Of a DNA stretch of 64,000 nucleotides, positions 57,488-64,000 are shown piece by piece (within the stretch, counting starts at the first letter, position 1; every line of letters starts with the position of its first letter). The stretch comes from an uncultured Clostridium sp. Lineage in GTDB: Bacteria; Bacillota; Clostridia; Clostridiales; Clostridiaceae. The stretch is taken from positions 1-64,000 of the forward strand of contig UQBY01000005.1 in NCBI GenBank assembly GCA_900539375.1, read 5' to 3'. Position numbers and translations under genes: made by a program. The notes beneath the pieces were generated by a model, which saw nothing but the letters and a program-made list of their open reading frames with translations, was not told the origin of the DNA and did no database searches.

Positions 57488-58227
57488 CTATATTTAAGTA
57501 AATCCCATCTATTTGATACATTAAATTTTTTATAAAGGTTTTGTATATGTTTTTTTAAAGTGTGACTGCTTATACATAATTGTTCTGCAATATCATCAGA
57601 GGGAACATCATTAAATAGAAGTTCTAATACATCAATTTCTCTATTTGTAAGATGATATTTTAAAGCAAGGTTAGTTATTTCATAGGAATTAGTTGTTTTA
57701 GTATTTAAAATATAGCTTTGATAAAAACGATAATTTAGATGGTCTTTTAAAAGTTCTAGGGTAAAGACTTCTTCATCAGTAAAATCTCCTTCTTTTTTAG
57801 AACGATAAATTGTAATTATACCTAAAAAACATTCTTTATAAACTATACTAAGTTGAAGAGAATAATGTAAACCAAAAGGCTCATAGCAATTTTTATAAAT
57901 AGAAGTATTTATACGTTCTTCTTCAGGCATTAAATCACTTTCTCTTATAAGTATGCATTTTCCACTTAATACAATCCATCTGCTATAATCTTCATCTTCA
58001 ATATTTAAATAATTTTTTTCAATTCCATTAAAAGTTGAAGGATAACATATTGGATTACATAACTTATTTTTATCCTCTTTTTTATCTGCCATTAATATAC
58101 TTGCAGCACTATTTGGGATAAGTATACTTAATAATTTTAAAAATGTTTCTTTCATTTCTTCAAAGTTTTCAATAGTATAAACTTTATATATAATATCATT
58201 AATTAATAGCAACTCATTATTTTGCAT
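57481..58227 (-). CDS. LuxR-type transcriptional regulator
   Basis: A 248-residue regulator with an N-terminal GAF-like sensory region (about 10-165; contains several cysteines, e.g. CNPICYP) and a C-terminal LuxR helix-turn-helix (LTNREIDVLELLFNDVPSDDIAEQLCISSHTLKKHIQNLYKKFNV, about 195-239). No receiver domain or acyl-homoserine-lactone motif, so the signal is not known. AAAGGAG site 9 nt before ATG. The 300-nt divergent gap upstream is plain AT-rich DNA. Confidence 0.85.
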   Translation of the reverse strand: MQNNELLLINDIIYKVYTIENFEEMKETFLKLLSILIPNSAASILMADKKEDKNKLCNPICYPSTFNGIEKNYLNIEDEDYSRWIVLSGKCILIRESDLMPEEERINTSIYKNCYEPFGLHYSLQLSIVYKECFLGIITIYRSKKEGDFTDEEVFTLELLKDHLNYRFYQSYILNTKTTNSYEITNLALKYHLTNREIDVLELLFNDVPSDDIAEQLCISSHTLKKHIQNLYKKFNVSNRWDLLKYRT

Positions 58228-58528
58228 AAAATATTCTCCTTTCTTTTTTTAATTTTCATGTTTTCTTGAAAATTTTTTCTGTTTCTTTTTAAAGTCTTTT
58301 ATATTTTTCTTATTTTTTGAAATATATGAATTATAAAGTCATTTGCATATTTAAATAAACTGATTAATATTATATCACAAAAATATATTTATTAAAAATT
58401 TAGCATTAGAATTAGTTATTTAAAAAAGTATATATAAATTTAGAAGTTGTTAGGTTATATTGTAATAAAAGATTAAAAATGATAGAATATTAGATAAATT
58501 TATAAATGTTTAGAGGGGCAGGTAGAAA

Positions 58529-59368
58529 ATGGAGTGGTTATTAAGTCAATTTGTATATTTTGTGTTATATAGCTTCTTAGGATGGCTTTGTGAAACTATA
58601 TATTGTTCTATTGGTAGTAAAAAATTTATTAATAGAGGTTTCTTAAATGGACCCTTTTGTCCAATTTATGGAACAGGAGCTTTACTTGTAATAGATGTTT
58701 TTATGAAATATAAAGATGATTTAGTTGCATTATTTATATTAAGTATGGTTGTGACAAGTGTTGTAGAGTATATAACAAGTTATTTATTAGAAAAGATTTT
58801 TAATCTTCAATTATGGGATTATTCAACCTATTCTTTTAATTTAAATGGGAGGGTGTGCTTAAAAAATTCTTTAATGTTTGGAGTATTATCAATAGCAGCA
58901 GTAGAAGTTATTCATCCAGCAGTAGAAAGCTTTTTAAATAAACTTCCATATTGGTTCTTAGTTACCTTTACAGGAATATTAGTTGTTTACTTTATTTGTG
59001 ATGTATTTATTACTGTAAAAGCATTATTACAAATAAATATGAAGGCAGGACACCGTCAAATGCAACTTGATGAACTTGCTAAACTTCGTAATGAATATAT
59101 GGCCAAAAATAAAAAAGAAGACAACAAGAAAGAAAGCAAGATGCTACAACTTATAAAAGAAGGAAAGATAAGAGAACTTTTAAATGAAGAAAAGATAAAG
59201 GCATTTATAACAGAAGACAAATTAAAAGAACTTTTAGATGTACCTAATAAAGCTATTCATAGACGTGTAATAAAAGCCTTTCCAGGTATGAAATCAAAAA
59301 AATATCCAGATGCAATTAAACAATTTAAAAGAGAAATAAATGAATTTAAAAATAAGAAAAACTCTTAA
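58529..59368 (+). CDS. CmpB-type putative ABC transporter permease
   Basis: A 279-residue membrane protein of the PF06541-type family: FLYSFLGWLCETIYCS (about 12-29), NRGFLNGPFCPIYGTGALLV (about 36-55), YITSYLLEKIFNLQLWDYS (about 82-100), with about five hydrophobic helices in residues 1-165. The C-terminal third (about 175-279) is a soluble, highly charged, coiled-coil-like region. Despite the family name, no ATPase is nearby and the transport role is unproven. GAGGGG site. Confidence 0.78.
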   Translation: MEWLLSQFVYFVLYSFLGWLCETIYCSIGSKKFINRGFLNGPFCPIYGTGALLVIDVFMKYKDDLVALFILSMVVTSVVEYITSYLLEKIFNLQLWDYSTYSFNLNGRVCLKNSLMFGVLSIAAVEVIHPAVESFLNKLPYWFLVTFTGILVVYFICDVFITVKALLQINMKAGHRQMQLDELAKLRNEYMAKNKKEDNKKESKMLQLIKEGKIRELLNEEKIKAFITEDKLKELLDVPNKAIHRRVIKAFPGMKSKKYPDAIKQFKREINEFKNKKNS

Positions 59369-59371
59369 AGA

Positions 59372-59407
59372 AAATATAGACAGGCCATAAAGCCTGTCTA
59401 TATTTTT
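59372..59407 (+). terminator. bidirectional terminator
   Basis: 14-bp stem AAATATAGACAGGC (59372-59385) with GCCTGTCTATATTT (59392-59405), CATAAA loop. Confidence 0.92.
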
Positions 59408-60563
59408 ATTTTCTAAGTTCACTATATTGAATATTTATTCTATCTTCAGGATGATTGTCTACTGTATAAAGAACAAATAAAAATATCCATTCTAGTGGTT
59501 TCATAAGAATGTATGTAATATCAGCAGAAATTTTTGTATTTATATGCTTACTTAAAGGGTAGCCATATTTATCATAAAAGTTTCTTATGATTTTATGAAG
59601 TTTTGGAGTATATTCTTCAAGGACATTTTCAAAAGCATTAGCAATTAAAAGCTGTCTATTTACCATTATCTTATGACCATGTCTTATACCATATCTTAAA
59701 GGTTTAACTAATTTTTTATGCCCTTTAACTGAAACAGTACATAAGTAATGGCCATCATATTCAAGAATTATAGGGTCAGGTGCTGGAATAGTTGAAAAGT
59801 TATAGCCACTTGTATTTAAAAAGGCATCTATAAAACTTGTTGGAGTTTGCCCAAATAATATACATATAAATTGAATTATTAAAGCTAAAGGAAATATAAA
59901 AATAGCCCAAGTAAATGCCATATTTTTAAAGCTTAATGTAAATTTTCTTAAAGTAAAAAGAAGCTTATTTTTATAAACTCTATCATTTTTAAGTTCACTT
60001 TCTATATAAAGGTTTAAAGAATTTTTAAGTTCATCAAGGTAAAAAAAGCTTAAAGTAATAAAACCATATAACATTCCTAAAATATAAAAATCACCATCTA
60101 AATATTCTAATACTTGTATAGTATAAATTATTGTAAAAACAATATTTAAAATTAAGAGAGAGCTAAATAAAACATAAAGAATAGGAGAAAGCTTTTTAGA
60201 AAAAAACTTTAAAATAAAAAATGCAAAAATCCCTAAAAGTGTTAAAATCAAAATACTAATTGTATTTTCAGAAGAAAATGATTGATAAGTAGTTGAATCA
60301 AAACCAGAGTGAATTGTTAAAGGTTCTCCAGCTTTAACATTAGATTTATTTCCTATAATACAAATTAAAGAGCTTAAAATACCTAAAAAAACATATATTG
60401 AATAAATGAAAAAGTTATTAAAAAACTTTTTAATTATGTTATTAGATTTTGAAAATCCAATAAGAAATTTTCCTAAAGCATATATTGGTGCTAGTAAAAT
60501 AAATGCTAAAAATAATAAAAGAAAAATGATATTTATAAATCCAAAAATATTACCAATTTCCAT
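59406..60563 (-). CDS. uncharacterised multi-spanning membrane protein
   Basis: A 385-residue protein I do not recognise with certainty (it recalls the DUF6688 group). Hydrophobic helices are near 8-30, 45-65, 100-120, 125-147, 155-175 and 215-240. The C-terminal 130 residues are soluble and well structured: ILEYDGHYLCTVSVKGHKK, PLRYGIRHGHKIMVNRQLLIANAFENVLEE, RNFYDKYGYPLSKHI, and the end YTVDNHPEDRINIQY, with several conserved-looking His/Asp/Glu residues. GGGAGG site before the ATG. Neighbours are the gerA remnant and gal genes on the same strand. Confidence 0.6.
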   Translation of the reverse strand: MEIGNIFGFINIIFLLLFLAFILLAPIYALGKFLIGFSKSNNIIKKFFNNFFIYSIYVFLGILSSLICIIGNKSNVKAGEPLTIHSGFDSTTYQSFSSENTISILILTLLGIFAFFILKFFSKKLSPILYVLFSSLLILNIVFTIIYTIQVLEYLDGDFYILGMLYGFITLSFFYLDELKNSLNLYIESELKNDRVYKNKLLFTLRKFTLSFKNMAFTWAIFIFPLALIIQFICILFGQTPTSFIDAFLNTSGYNFSTIPAPDPIILEYDGHYLCTVSVKGHKKLVKPLRYGIRHGHKIMVNRQLLIANAFENVLEEYTPKLHKIIRNFYDKYGYPLSKHINTKISADITYILMKPLEWIFLFVLYTVDNHPEDRINIQYSELRK

Positions 60564-60644
60564 TAAAAACCTCCCTTAAAATATCAGATTTCATTTATTA
60601 TAATACCTAAAAATTTATTAATTAGGAAGTTTTTTTTATTAAAG

Positions 60645-60936
60645 TTACTTTTTTGTTACTTCTTTTTCACATTTAAATAAAAGATGTTTTAAGGCATTAT
60701 AGTTAAATGGAAATAAAGGATACAAATAAGGGTCACCTGTTAAGGATTTTGTGGAAGCTAGTATTATAAAGTTTATTATAATTCCTGCTATAAAGCCATA
60801 GATTCCAAAAAAACCTGTAAGAAGAAGTAATATAATTCTTATGAATTTAAGAGCAAAACTTAATTCTATACTTGGCTGAACAAAGCTTGTAAGGGCCATT
60901 ATTGCTGAGTATAAAATTGTATGAGGTGTTACATTT
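60645..60936 (-). pseudogene. 3' remnant of a gerA-type spore germination receptor gene
   Basis: The frame encodes VTPHTILYSAIMALTSFVQP, then SIELSFALKFIRIILLLLTG and FFGIYGFIAGIIINFIILAS, ending with GDPYLYPLFPFN and a basic tail. This is the last two membrane helices and the DPYLxPLxPF terminus of GerAA-family germinant receptor A subunits (normally about 470-500 residues). In-frame stop TAA lies just upstream of the GTA codon at the 5' end, the internal ATG at 60899 has no ribosome binding site, and the preceding ~400 codons are missing. It starts only 26 nt after the galT stop, indicating a deletion that removed the 5' part of the gene. Confidence 0.8.
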
Positions 60937-60961
60937 TTTTAAAAATTAAAATAAGAAAGTT

Positions 60962-62464
60962 TTATAAGGTTTTAATAAATTTATTAAAGGCATTTATTCC
61001 TTGTTCATCTCTTTTAAACACTCCAGCATGAGATAGTACAGTAGAGAATTTTATTCCTACTTCATGCTTTAGTATTTCATCAACATTTTCTTTTGTTATA
61101 TTATTATTGTATTTTGAAATAAGGAATTTATACCAATTTGAATGTATAGCAACCTTTTCATCTTTTGAAATGTCAGAAACACCTTCTAAAAGATATTTAG
61201 ATAAAATTTCTAGTTCATTTTTTAGTCTTGCAGGAAGAACAGCTAGTCCCATAACTTCAATAAGACCTATATTTTCTTTTTTTATATGATGAACTTCAGC
61301 ATGTGGATGGAATATTCCAAGAGGATGTTCTTTGCTTGTTCTATTATTTCTTAAAACTAAATCTAACTCATATTTTCCATTTCTAAATCTTGCAATAGGA
61401 GTTATAGTATTATGAGGCTCATTATTAGTATAGCTAAGAATATCTACAGTTTCATCAGAGTAGTTTCTCCATTTACCTAAAATATAATCAGCTAAATTTA
61501 CAAGTTCTTCTTTGTTTTCCCCACTTATTCTAATAGCAGACATTGGCCATTTTATACGACCAACATTTATATTTTCATAACCATTAATTTTAAAGCTTTC
61601 TTCAATAGGAGCCTTTTCCATAGGGAAAGTATAGTGTCCACCTTGATAATGGTCATGAGAAAGGATAGAACCTCCAACAATAGGCAAATCAGCATTTGAA
61701 CCTATAAAATAATGAGGAAGAATTTCTATAAATCCAAGGAGATTTTCAAAGGTTTTTCTATGGATTTTCATAGGTATATGTTGGCTGTTAAAGACTATAC
61801 AATGTTCATTATAATAAGTATAAGGAGAGTATTGCAAAAACCAATTTTCACCACTAAAGCTCATAGGAATAATTCTATGAGTTTGTCTTGCAGGGTGATT
61901 CATATTTCCAGCAAAGCCTTCATTTTCTTTACATAATAAACACTTAGGATAAGAAGTTGATTTTACCATTTTAGCCTTTGCAATTTCTTTAGGGTCTTTT
62001 TCTGGTTTTGATAGATTAATTGTTAAATCTAAATCTCCATATTCAGTTGAAGTTTTCCAAATAATATTTTTATCAATTCTAGCTTTTCTAATATAATTAG
62101 AAGCAACACTTAAATCATAAAAATAGTCTGTAGCCTTTAAAGGACTTTCTTTATATAAAGAATTAAATCTACCCCTTACTTCAGAAGGTCTTGGCATAAC
62201 ACAATTCATAACCTTTGTATCAAATAAATCCCTTTCAGTAACAGTATTTTCAATAAGTCCTTTAGAAACAGTAAAATCTAAAATATTCTCTAATATTTCA
62301 GTAGGATTATCTAACGTTTCATGGATTTCTTCCTCAAAAAATTCACAAAGCCCTAAAACATCAATAATCATATTAGCAGAATATATCTTATCATCCTCTA
62401 CAATAAGGCCCTTTTCAAGAGCAAAATTAAGAAGTCTATTTATTTCTCTATTAATATTAACCAT
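60962..62464 (-). CDS. galT: UDP-glucose-hexose-1-phosphate uridylyltransferase
   Basis: Leloir pathway enzyme exchanging UMP between UDP-glucose and galactose-1-phosphate. The 500-residue length and sequence are those of the Firmicute type-2 GalT (RMLNFALEKGL-like N-terminus, CxxC KCLLCKENEGFAGNMNHPARQTHRIIP near 177-203, FSGENWFLQYSPYTYYNEHC, LSHDHYQGGHYTFPMEKAP with the catalytic-region histidines, and FHPHAEVHHIKKENIG). TAAGGAG before ATG. galE lies upstream on the same strand across a 396-nt gap carrying two hairpin elements; galK is not in the window. Confidence 0.92.
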   Translation of the reverse strand: MVNINREINRLLNFALEKGLIVEDDKIYSANMIIDVLGLCEFFEEEIHETLDNPTEILENILDFTVSKGLIENTVTERDLFDTKVMNCVMPRPSEVRGRFNSLYKESPLKATDYFYDLSVASNYIRKARIDKNIIWKTSTEYGDLDLTINLSKPEKDPKEIAKAKMVKSTSYPKCLLCKENEGFAGNMNHPARQTHRIIPMSFSGENWFLQYSPYTYYNEHCIVFNSQHIPMKIHRKTFENLLGFIEILPHYFIGSNADLPIVGGSILSHDHYQGGHYTFPMEKAPIEESFKINGYENINVGRIKWPMSAIRISGENKEELVNLADYILGKWRNYSDETVDILSYTNNEPHNTITPIARFRNGKYELDLVLRNNRTSKEHPLGIFHPHAEVHHIKKENIGLIEVMGLAVLPARLKNELEILSKYLLEGVSDISKDEKVAIHSNWYKFLISKYNNNITKENVDEILKHEVGIKFSTVLSHAGVFKRDEQGINAFNKFIKTL

Positions 62465-62664
62465 AAAAAATCATCTCCTTATTATACTTACATAAAAAAA
62501 TAAAATTCTAATTTTCAAAAGACAATATATATAAATATAACTTATATATAATAAAATTCCATAAAATAAGCAACAAAAAAATTAATTTGCCAATATACTA
62601 TCTACTTAAATTATTAATTGCATAATTAAAATTTACTAGTAAGGTATTATTTATTTAGAATGGA

Positions 62665-62723
62665 GATATCTATTTTACAAAGTAGCGCACTTGGAGCAAA
62701 AAATCTTTTTTATTATAGATATC
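62665..62723 (+). repeat. hairpin repeat with conserved ACTTGGAGC loop (copy 4)
   Basis: Stem GATATCTA (62665-62672) with TAGATATC (62716-62723); loop contains AAGTAGCGCACTTGGAGCAA. Its GTAGCG-N-ACTTGGAGC matches the copy at 62761-62847; the remainder does not. Confidence 0.65.
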
Positions 62724-62760
62724 ACTTTATAAATATCTTATTTGTTGAATTATTAGTTAT

Positions 62761-62847
62761 ATATAAGTTGTTTTCCTATTTTGTGTAGTAGCGTACTTGG
62801 AGCTTGTCGACGGAGCAACGGAACAAATATAGGAAAACAACTTATAT
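62761..62847 (+). repeat. hairpin repeat with conserved ACTTGGAGC loop (copy 2)
   Basis: Perfect 19-bp stem, ATATAAGTTGTTTTCCTAT (62761-62779) with its complement (62829-62847), extended by TTTGT/ACAAA. Loop GTAGTAGCGTACTTGGAGCT then TGTCGACGGAGCAACGGA. Closest relative is the inverted copy at 13513-13615. On the - strand it lies 14 nt after the galE stop. Confidence 0.8.
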
Positions 62848-62860
62848 GCCTAACTAAAAT

Positions 62861-63850
62861 TTATTTTGCATAGCCATTTGGATGATTCTTATGCCAGTTC
62901 CAAGCTGTTGAGATTATTGTTTCTACATCAGCATATTTTGGTTTCCAGCCAAGTTCTTCCATAGCTTTTTTAGAAGAAGCTATTAAAACAGCAGGGTCTC
63001 CAGCTCTTCTTTCTGCAACTTCAGCAGGAATTGTATGTCCAGTAACCTTTCTTGCAATTTCAACCATTTCCTTTACAGTAAAGCCTGTCCCATTTCCTAA
63101 ATTATAAATAGCACTGTCTCCGCCATTCATAAGTCTTTTTAAAGCTAAAGAGTGAGCAGAAGCTAAATCTGAAACATGGATATAATCTCTAACGCAAGTT
63201 CCATCTTTTGTATCATAATCATCTCCAAACATCATTATTTTTTCTCTATTGCCTAAAGCTACATCTAATATAATAGGAATTAAATGAGTTTCAGGAGAGT
63301 GGTCTTCTCCAATTTTTCCACTTATATGAGCGCCAGCTGCATTAAAGTATCTTAAAGTTGTATATTTTATTCCATAAGCATGGTCACACCATCTAAGAAT
63401 TTTTTCAACTAAAAGCTTTGATTCTCCATAAGCATTAGTAGGAATAGTTTTACTGTTTTCAGTTATTGGAACAACTTCTGGTTCACCATAAGTTGCAGCA
63501 GTAGAAGAAAATACAATGTATTTTACATTATAATCTCTCATTGCTTCTAAAAGGCTTATTGTTCCATAAACATTATTATTAAAGTATTTTAAAGGTTCTG
63601 TCATACTTTCTCCTACAAGAGAAAAGGCTGCAAAATCAATTACTGCATCAATTTTATTTTCTGTAAATACCTTATCTAATATTTTTCTATCTCTTAAATC
63701 TCCTACATAAAGCTTTCCGCCAAGTAAAGCTTCTTTATGTCCCTTTACTAAACTATCTAATACAACTACCTTATGATTGTTTTCTAATAATTCAGCTACC
63801 ATATGGCTTCCTATATAACCTGCACCACCACAAACTAAAATTGTTGACAT
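62861..63850 (-). CDS. galE: UDP-glucose 4-epimerase
   Basis: Interconverts UDP-galactose and UDP-glucose with bound NAD. The 329-residue protein is a short-chain dehydrogenase: [14 protein letters not shown] loop (about 8-18), [11 protein letters not shown] (about 118-128), catalytic [10 protein letters not shown] (about 142-151; Tyr and Lys of YxxxK), and [16 protein letters not shown] site 6 nt before ATG. It is the first gene of the gal group; galT follows. Confidence 0.96.
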   Translation of the reverse strand: MSTILVCGGAGYIGSHMVAELLENNHKVVVLDSLVKGHKEALLGGKLYVGDLRDRKILDKVFTENKIDAVIDFAAFSLVGESMTEPLKYFNNNVYGTISLLEAMRDYNVKYIVFSSTAATYGEPEVVPITENSKTIPTNAYGESKLLVEKILRWCDHAYGIKYTTLRYFNAAGAHISGKIGEDHSPETHLIPIILDVALGNREKIMMFGDDYDTKDGTCVRDYIHVSDLASAHSLALKRLMNGGDSAIYNLGNGTGFTVKEMVEIARKVTGHTIPAEVAERRAGDPAVLIASSKKAMEELGWKPKYADVETIISTAWNWHKNHPNGYAK

Positions 63851-63935
63851 ATTATTACCTCCTAAATTTGTAAAATTTACATATTAAATTATACATTAAT
63901 AAAACTATTATTTATATACTTATTTTTTGTTTAAA

Positions 63936-63959
63936 CTATTTACTAATTTAAGTAAATAG
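63936..63959. promoter_or_regulatory. palindrome upstream of galE (operator candidate)
   Basis: Perfect 9-bp inverted repeat CTATTTACT (63936-63944) and AGTAAATAG (63951-63959) with a 6-bp centre, about 85 bp before the galE start. The TTTACT-N6-AGTAAA form would suit a dimeric LacI/GalR-like repressor, but no such gene is in the window. Confidence 0.5.
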
Positions 63960-64000
63960 ATGTGTAGTAAAATGTGTTGTTTATATCTTATACACTAATA

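Larger units (their letters stand above)
62465..62860 (-). other. galE-galT intergenic region
   Basis: 396 nt without a gene. It carries two members of the ACTTGGAGC hairpin family (62665-62723 and 62761-62847) within 190 nt. The remainder (62465-62640) is simple AT-rich DNA in which I see nothing beyond the galT ribosome binding site. Confidence 0.6.

Noticed and set aside
58228..58528. Regulatory RNA in the gap between the LuxR gene and the CmpB-type gene
   Set aside because: Only simple AT-rich DNA without stable stems or conserved motifs was seen.
60645..60899. Independent small membrane protein of 84 residues
   Set aside because: Coding similarity to the GerA C-terminus extends upstream of the ATG to a stop codon and no ribosome binding site is present, so a gene remnant is the better reading.

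Overview
The window is about 64 kb of very AT-rich DNA (coding sequence included) with strong AGGAGG-type ribosome binding sites, frequent TTG/GTG starts, A/T-rich codon use and short U-tailed terminators. Together with the conserved block ruvA-ruvB-queA-tgt-yajC-secD-secF-apt-relA-dtd-hemZ-aspS, a YtvI-like sporulation permease, a remnant of a gerA germination gene, and a L-box riboswitch, this points to a low-GC Clostridium sensu stricto (cluster I) chromosome, C. perfringens-like in organisation. Species cannot be fixed from the sequence alone. No tRNA, rRNA, CRISPR array, transposase, integrase or phage gene was seen.

Layout. 0.1-15.5 kb: housekeeping block on the + strand (Holliday junction motor, queuosine synthesis, Sec accessory proteins, a degenerate DHH protein where recJ is usual, purine salvage, stringent response, D-aminoacyl-tRNA deacylase, radical-SAM HemZ, AspRS). 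15.8-24.1 kb: Na/phosphate transporter, a J-domain/DUF5685 pair on the - strand, threonine deaminase with RidA, cardiolipin synthase, an orphan BlaR1-like M56 protein and a small secreted peptidoglycan-binding protein. 24.4-35 kb: SUV3-like RNA helicase, D,D-carboxypeptidase, citrate synthase + MarR, ZIP transporter, lysine-riboswitch-controlled aspartate-semialdehyde dehydrogenase, AI-2E/YtvI permease, Orn/Lys/Arg-type decarboxylase. 35-43 kb: a MarR-controlled heterodimeric ABC exporter, a second ABC pair, homoserine dehydrogenase. 43-52 kb: a large secreted modular protein, an AbgT-type transporter, and a complete fructose operon (DeoR regulator, FruK, FruA). 52-64 kb: SseB-like protein, aldehyde dehydrogenase, bifunctional homocysteine methyltransferase/MTHFR, second citrate synthase, LuxR regulator, membrane proteins, a gerA remnant and galT/galE.

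Amino-acid metabolism is a theme: asd, hom, ilvA-ridA and the homocysteine methyltransferase/MTHFR cover much of the aspartate family, with lysine feedback through the L-box. The compact regulators are unusually readable: the MarR-ABC operon has two copies of one palindrome, the fructose promoter sits in a 10-bp tandem array, and the citrate synthase promoter carries an inverted repeat.

The most unexplained signal is non-coding. A family of hairpins at 13.5, 51.5, 62.7 and 62.8 kb shares a loop core (ACTTGGAGC, often followed by a GACGGAGC-like stretch) on stems of largely unrelated sequence. A second repeat of ~55 nt lies directly downstream of three different terminators (47.5, 51.4, 52.5 kb). 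A third module, a hairpin apex, is shared by two intergenic hairpins at 26.2 and 51.4 kb. None of these corresponds to a family I can name.
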